Below are positions 6,413 to 10,109 of a stretch of DNA of 10,109 nt, piece by piece. The notes under the pieces were generated by a model, which was not told the DNA's origin, ran no database searches, and saw nothing but the letters and a program-made list of their open reading frames with translations. The stretch is taken from positions 1 to 10,109 of the forward strand of contig CAZDOQ010000056.1 of assembly GCA_964507035.1 (NCBI GenBank), given 5' to 3'. This stretch comes from Pseudolachnospira sp964507035 (lineage in GTDB: Bacteria; Bacillota; Clostridia; Lachnospirales; Lachnospiraceae). The position numbers and the translations under genes were made by a program. Every line of letters begins with the position of its first letter. The stretch's first letter is position 1.

Positions 6413-6426
6413 AAAGCGAATGAGAT

Positions 6427-8022
6427 ATGATACTGGTGACAAACATCAAGCTGCCGGTGGAGCACCGGCGGGAAGATTTGCTGCGGGCAGTGCGGCGGGA
6501 GGGAATCTCCTGCCGGGAGGACCAGCTCTCCATCCGAAAGCTGTCCCTGGACGCCCGGAAGCGGGAGGAACTCCACTATGTATATACGGTGGAGGTCCGG
6601 CTGCCGGACGAGGAAGATGTCCTGCGCCGGTGCCGCAGCCACAAGGTGAGCCGGGGAACAGAGCGGCGTTACCAGACGCCGGAACATGGAACTACGCCCA
6701 TGGGGGAACGGCCGGTGGTGGTGGGCGCCGGGCCGGCAGGCTTGTTTGCCGCCCTGCTGCTGGCCCGGGAAGGATACCGGCCCCTGGTGTTGGAGCGGGG
6801 AGCGCCGGTGGAAGAGCGGAGCCGGGACGTGGAGGCCTTCTGGGCCGGGGGACCTTTAAAAGAAAACTCCAACGTCCAGTTTGGAGAAGGCGGCGCCGGC
6901 ACTTTTTCAGACGGAAAACTGAACACTCAGGTCAAAGATAGCAGCGGCCGGATCTTCCGGGTTCTCACAGGGTTTGTGGAGGCGGGGGCGGATCCCTTCA
7001 TCCTATACTGGAACAAGCCCCATATTGGAACGGATGTGCTGCGGCAGGTGGTGCGGCGCCTCCGGGAGCAGATTCTGGAGGCGGGCGGGGAAATCTGGTT
7101 TCACGCCCAGGTGACGGACTTTCGGATAGAAGAGGGCGCACTGCGGTCTGTGACGGTGCAAAAAGGCGGGGAGACCTGCCGGGTGCCGGTGGAGGCGCTG
7201 ATTCTGGCGGTGGGCCACAGCGCCCGGGATACCTTTTCCCGCCTGGCGGAGCGGGGCGTGCCCATGCGGGCCAAGGATTTTGCGGTGGGCCTGCGGGTGG
7301 AACACCTTCAGGAGATGATCCAGCTGGCCCAGTACGGCACTAAGGACCGGCGGTATCTGCCGGTGGCAGATTACAAACTCACCGCCCAGACCCCGGAGGG
7401 GCGGGGCGTCTATTCCTTCTGCATGTGCCCCGGCGGCCAGGTGGTCAACGCCTCCTCGGAGTCCGGGCGGCTGGCAATAAACGGTATGAGCCGGGCGGCC
7501 CGGGACGGCCGCAACGCCAACGCGGCTCTGATTGTCATGGTGCGCCGGGATGACTTTCCCGGGGAAGGACCCCTGGCGGGAATCGCCTTTCAGCGGCGGC
7601 TGGAGGAGGCCGCCTTTCAGGCCGGAGCGGGAAAGATTCCGGTGCAGTTGTTACGGGATTTTCGGGAAAACCGGCGGTCTGCGTCCCTAGGGGCGGTGGA
7701 GCCGGATCTGTGCGGCGGCTGGCAGTTTGGCAACCTGCGGCAGGTGCTGCCGGAACATCTCTCCGGCTGCCTGCTCTCGGCCATGGAGCAATTTGGTCAA
7801 AGAATCCCCGGCTTTGACCGGCCGGACGCGGTGCTCTCCGGGGTGGAGAGCCGCACTTCCTCACCGGTGCGGGTGGAGCGGGATGAGAGATTGGAAAGCC
7901 CCATCCGGGGGCTGTTTCCCTGTGGGGAGGGCGCCGGTTTTGCCGGCGGTATTACCTCTGCGGCGGCAGACGGCCTGCGGGTGGCGGGGGAGATTATCAG
8001 GAGGTATCGTCCATGGACATGA
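6427..8022 (+). CDS. COG2509-type FAD-dependent dehydrogenase
   Basis: This encodes a 531-residue flavoprotein of the uncharacterised COG2509 family. Residues 1-80 form a small alpha/beta N-terminal domain with the typical KLSLDARKREELHYVYTVEV stretch (38-57). The FAD motif VVVGAGPAGLFAALLLA follows (97-113). Further conserved blocks are FGEGGAGTFSDGKLNT (152-167), FCMCPGGQVVNASSESG (331-347), ESRTSSPVR (474-482) and the C-terminal CGEGAGFAGGITSAAADG (499-516). It should be a soluble cytoplasmic oxidoreductase; substrate and electron partner are unknown. The ATG at 6427 fits the family's N terminus, but no clear ribosome binding site precedes it (only AGAAAG at 6411-6416), so translation may depend on the upstream gene ending 14 bases earlier. 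It overlaps the next gene by 10 bases. A role in redox or tRNA/cofactor chemistry would be a guess. Confidence 0.9.
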   Translation: MILVTNIKLPVEHRREDLLRAVRREGISCREDQLSIRKLSLDARKREELHYVYTVEVRLPDEEDVLRRCRSHKVSRGTERRYQTPEHGTTPMGERPVVVGAGPAGLFAALLLAREGYRPLVLERGAPVEERSRDVEAFWAGGPLKENSNVQFGEGGAGTFSDGKLNTQVKDSSGRIFRVLTGFVEAGADPFILYWNKPHIGTDVLRQVVRRLREQILEAGGEIWFHAQVTDFRIEEGALRSVTVQKGGETCRVPVEALILAVGHSARDTFSRLAERGVPMRAKDFAVGLRVEHLQEMIQLAQYGTKDRRYLPVADYKLTAQTPEGRGVYSFCMCPGGQVVNASSESGRLAINGMSRAARDGRNANAALIVMVRRDDFPGEGPLAGIAFQRRLEEAAFQAGAGKIPVQLLRDFRENRRSASLGAVEPDLCGGWQFGNLRQVLPEHLSGCLLSAMEQFGQRIPGFDRPDAVLSGVESRTSSPVRVERDERLESPIRGLFPCGEGAGFAGGITSAAADGLRVAGEIIRRYRPWT

Positions 8023-8237
8023 AGGATATAGAGCGGATCAACGAACTTTACCGGAAAAAGAAAGCCGGCACTTTGACGCCGGAAGAGGAGAAGGAGCAGG
8101 CGAAGCTTCGGATGGAGTATATCCACGCGGTTCGGGAGAATTTGCGGGGGACGCTGAACAACACCAAGATCCAGTACCCGGACGGCCGGGTGGTGGATCT
8201 GGGGGAGAAATACGGCCACAAGGGAAAGACGCATTAG
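8013..8237 (+). CDS. UPF0291/DUF896 (YnzC-like) small protein
   Basis: This encodes a 74-residue highly charged cytoplasmic protein. The pattern DIERINELYRKKKAGTLTPE (4-23), then EEKEQAKLRMEYI (24-36) and an NTKIQYPDGRVVD segment (50-62) matches the YnzC/DUF896 family, which folds as a helical hairpin. Its function is unknown; in Bacillus subtilis ynzC lies in a LexA-controlled operon, but no LexA-type site was noticed here. AGGAGGT (7999-8005) lies 7 bases before the ATG at 8013. A second in-frame ATG is two codons later. The start overlaps the end of the COG2509 gene by 10 bases, suggesting coupled translation. Confidence 0.92.
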   Translation: MDMKDIERINELYRKKKAGTLTPEEEKEQAKLRMEYIHAVRENLRGTLNNTKIQYPDGRVVDLGEKYGHKGKTH

Positions 8238-8281
8238 AGAGAAAGAGGCATTAAGGCGGCAAGCGGAAAGGAGAAAATGAG

Positions 8282-8905
8282 ATGGCGGAGGAGCAGCAGA
8301 ACAGGCCGGGAACGGCCGCCGCGCCAGGCGTCGGGCAGGAAGCGATACAGGCGGAAAAACAGGAGATCCGGAAGCGGTGCCGGGCGCTCCGAAACGCCAT
8401 GACCGGGGAGGAGCGGGAGCGGGCCTCCCGGCAGATGGCGGAGGCAGTCCTTGCCAGTGAGGCATACCAAAAAGCGCCGGTGATTCTGGCCTACATAGAC
8501 GCCAAGAACGAGATTTCTCCTGCCGCTATCCTGGAGGATGCCTGGCGGCAGAACAAAACGGTGGCGGTGCCCCGGGTCCACGGGAAGACCATGGATTTCT
8601 ACCAGATTCAGAGTTTTGAGGATCTGGAGCCGGGGGCCTTTGGTATCCGGGAACCCCGGGAGAGCTGCCCGCTGGTGGAGATCTCCCGGGGACTGATGCT
8701 GGCCCCGGGGGTGGCCTTTGACGGCACCGGCCGCAGGGTAGGTTACGGCGGCGGTTTCTACGACCGGTATCTGGCGTTCCATCCGCAGCTGACCGTTTGG
8801 GGCCTGGCTTTCTCCTGTCAGGTGCTTCCACAGGTCCCGGCGGAGGAAACGGACCGGCGGATGGACCAGGTGGTGACGGAGGAAGGGTTTCAGAGCATTC
8901 ATTAA
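8282..8905 (+). CDS. 5-formyltetrahydrofolate cyclo-ligase (MTHFS)
   Basis: This encodes a 207-residue enzyme that uses ATP to convert 5-formyl-THF to 5,10-methenyl-THF, salvaging an inhibitory folate for one-carbon metabolism. The motifs are the early Lys/Arg pair in KQEIRKRCRALR (26-37), APGVAFD (141-147), the phosphate-binding loop RRVGYGGGFYDRYL (151-164), and MDQVVTEEG near the C terminus. AAAGGAG (8267-8273) is 8 bases before the ATG; an out-of-frame ATG at 8277 is ignored. About 24 residues precede the usual family start, an Ala/Gln/Glu-rich extension of unknown use. It lies 44 bases after the YnzC-like gene and 15 bases before the regulator gene, so cotranscription with both is likely. 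Symbols vary between species (ygfA, fau, yqgN), so none is assigned. Confidence 0.95.
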   Translation: MAEEQQNRPGTAAAPGVGQEAIQAEKQEIRKRCRALRNAMTGEERERASRQMAEAVLASEAYQKAPVILAYIDAKNEISPAAILEDAWRQNKTVAVPRVHGKTMDFYQIQSFEDLEPGAFGIREPRESCPLVEISRGLMLAPGVAFDGTGRRVGYGGGFYDRYLAFHPQLTVWGLAFSCQVLPQVPAEETDRRMDQVVTEEGFQSIH

Positions 8906-8920
8906 GGGAAGGAGGTCAAT

Positions 8921-10081
8921 ATGGCAGTCACTGTTTCTGATCTTTTGTCTCTTCCGCTCCTTCGAGAAGGACAAATTGTAGCCGGTGTGGGTGGACTGAC
9001 CAAGCAAGTCCGTGCTGTATCCTTTTCCGATTATCCTATTATTTTTAGCGAGGAAGAATATAAACTCACATCAGAAGGAGATCTATATATTTGCAGCTAC
9101 TATTTGTTTCAAGAGGATAAAGAAAAGCTTTATAATCGAATCCGTTTTTACACAAAAACAAAAAGCAGTTGTTTTATCATTTCCATTAGCGAACAAGTGG
9201 ACCTTCCGGCTGACAGCATTGCTTTAGCTAACGAAAATAATTATCCAATTGTATTGATTTCAGATAAAATTCCATATACTGCAATTATCCGCACAATTTC
9301 AGAGGCTATCTTTTTGGATGAAACCTCCTACGCCTTGGAAAAAAAAGTAGATTCTCTCCTGTATGACAATCTGTCCCTCGAGGAGGAATCTGCTCTTGCC
9401 AAGCATTTCTACACCTCTGTGGCCCCATATTATCTAACGGCCTTTTTTTCACTAGAGGAGGCTGTTGGGATCAGCCGACTGGGAGATGTACAGAAAGAAC
9501 TGACCTTTCGGTTCAGCAACCGGGAATTTACCTTATGCCGATATAAGAAGCAGCTATGTCTTCTCGTTATTCCCATAGAGATGGAAAAGGACTTTACTTC
9601 GGTAAAAAAATTGCTCCGTGTTAGTCTGGAGTATCTGGGCATTCCCTATTATCTTGGCATCAGCGGCTTACATCGAAACTGGTCTGAATTTTCCGCGGCT
9701 CTGCGTGAGAGTTATAAAAGCTGCCGCATCGGTCTGTATCAGCGTCGGAGCGTTACGGAATTCGGACAGGTTCCCTTGGCAGACATGCTGTATGACCTGC
9801 GCCACAGCGCCGCACTGATCTGCTTCTGTCAAGAAACCCTACGTCCATTATGGGATTATAAACGCCGTCACAATATTGATCTTGTGGAAACCCTTCGAGT
9901 GTTTTTCCGCAATGACGGTAGCTACAAGCAAACTGCAGTTGACCTGTTTCTGCATGAAAACACGGTACGCTTCCGGGTCGATAAAGCTAAAAGTCTGTTG
10001 GGAATGGAGAAAGATTCCTGCCGATTTATTAAGGAGGTATCTCTGGCAATCGACTGTCTTCTCTTTTTGAAAGAGAAATAA
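8921..10081 (+). CDS. PucR-family transcriptional regulator
   Basis: This encodes a 386-residue regulator with two recognisable parts. Residues 1-125 or so match the PucR N-terminal ligand-sensing domain (MAVTVSDLLSLPLLREGQIV, then GGLTKQVRAVSFSDYP at 24-39 and a GDLYICS stretch at 53-59). The C-terminal end carries the PucR helix-turn-helix region, with LVETLRVFFRNDGSYKQTA (321-339) and LFLHENTVRFRVDKAKSLLG (342-361). The family includes the purine-catabolism activator PucR, but many members control other pathways. No purine catabolic gene is present here, so the target is unknown. GGAGG (8911-8915) lies 5 bases before the ATG. The gene is visibly AT-richer than all upstream genes and uses codons such as AAA, ATT and TAT freely, which suggests a different origin or expression class. 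No separate promoter or terminator was found. Confidence 0.9.
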   Translation: MAVTVSDLLSLPLLREGQIVAGVGGLTKQVRAVSFSDYPIIFSEEEYKLTSEGDLYICSYYLFQEDKEKLYNRIRFYTKTKSSCFIISISEQVDLPADSIALANENNYPIVLISDKIPYTAIIRTISEAIFLDETSYALEKKVDSLLYDNLSLEEESALAKHFYTSVAPYYLTAFFSLEEAVGISRLGDVQKELTFRFSNREFTLCRYKKQLCLLVIPIEMEKDFTSVKKLLRVSLEYLGIPYYLGISGLHRNWSEFSAALRESYKSCRIGLYQRRSVTEFGQVPLADMLYDLRHSAALICFCQETLRPLWDYKRRHNIDLVETLRVFFRNDGSYKQTAVDLFLHENTVRFRVDKAKSLLGMEKDSCRFIKEVSLAIDCLLFLKEK

Positions 10082-10109
10082 ATTCTTTCTCAATCTATAA
10101 CTTAAAAAA

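Noticed and set aside
5089..6423. A 444-codon open frame on the + strand overlapping the HI0933-type gene
   Set aside because: It is a shifted frame of the flavoprotein gene, dominated by Gly, Pro, Arg and Ala, with no recognisable motif. Long open shadow frames are expected in GC-rich coding sequence.
9012..9227. A 71-codon + strand frame inside the PucR-type gene
   Set aside because: It is in a different frame within a well-supported regulator gene, without a ribosome binding site or family resemblance.

Overview
The window is chromosomal core sequence from what looks like a GC-rich Firmicute of the class Clostridia, most like an Oscillospiraceae relative (inference). The reasons are strong AGGAGG-type ribosome binding sites, sigma-A promoters with extended -10 elements, Arg codon CGG and Leu codon CTG preference, and the gene set itself: S21, PhoH, YbeY, a YerB-type lipoprotein, a SpoVB/YtgP-type flippase and a YnzC-type protein. 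Every gene reads left to right. I see no IS element, CRISPR array, tRNA, rRNA or phage gene.

Region 1 (1-355) is a self-contained rpsU unit: a near-consensus promoter, a leader hairpin next to the ribosome binding site, the 58-residue ribosomal protein S21, and a strong intrinsic terminator.

Region 2 (about 400-4964) is a tight four-gene operon. It holds phoH (TTG start), ybeY (overlapping phoH by 23 bases), a YerB/DUF3048 lipoprotein, and a 14-helix-class lipid or oligosaccharide flippase starting one base after the lipoprotein stop codon. The first pair belongs to RNA and ribosome maintenance and the second pair to the cell envelope. The operon probably ends at a perfect 12-bp inverted repeat followed by seven T. 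That hairpin is odd: its loop carries a good ribosome binding site and an ATG, and the right arm and T-run lie inside a small open frame for a possible single-pass membrane peptide.

Region 3 (5069-8905) starts with a clear promoter and holds a second operon. It comprises two different FAD-dependent oxidoreductases in tandem (HI0933/YhiN type and COG2509 type), a small YnzC/UPF0291 protein, and 5-formyltetrahydrofolate cyclo-ligase. Region 4 (8921-10081) is a PucR-type transcription regulator only 15 bases downstream. It is much more AT-rich than everything before it, so it may have a different history.

Most of the window is ordinary housekeeping sequence. The items most worth a second look are the hairpin and small frame at 4887-5072, the composition break at the PucR gene, and the rpsU leader hairpin. 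No new defence or mobile system is visible.
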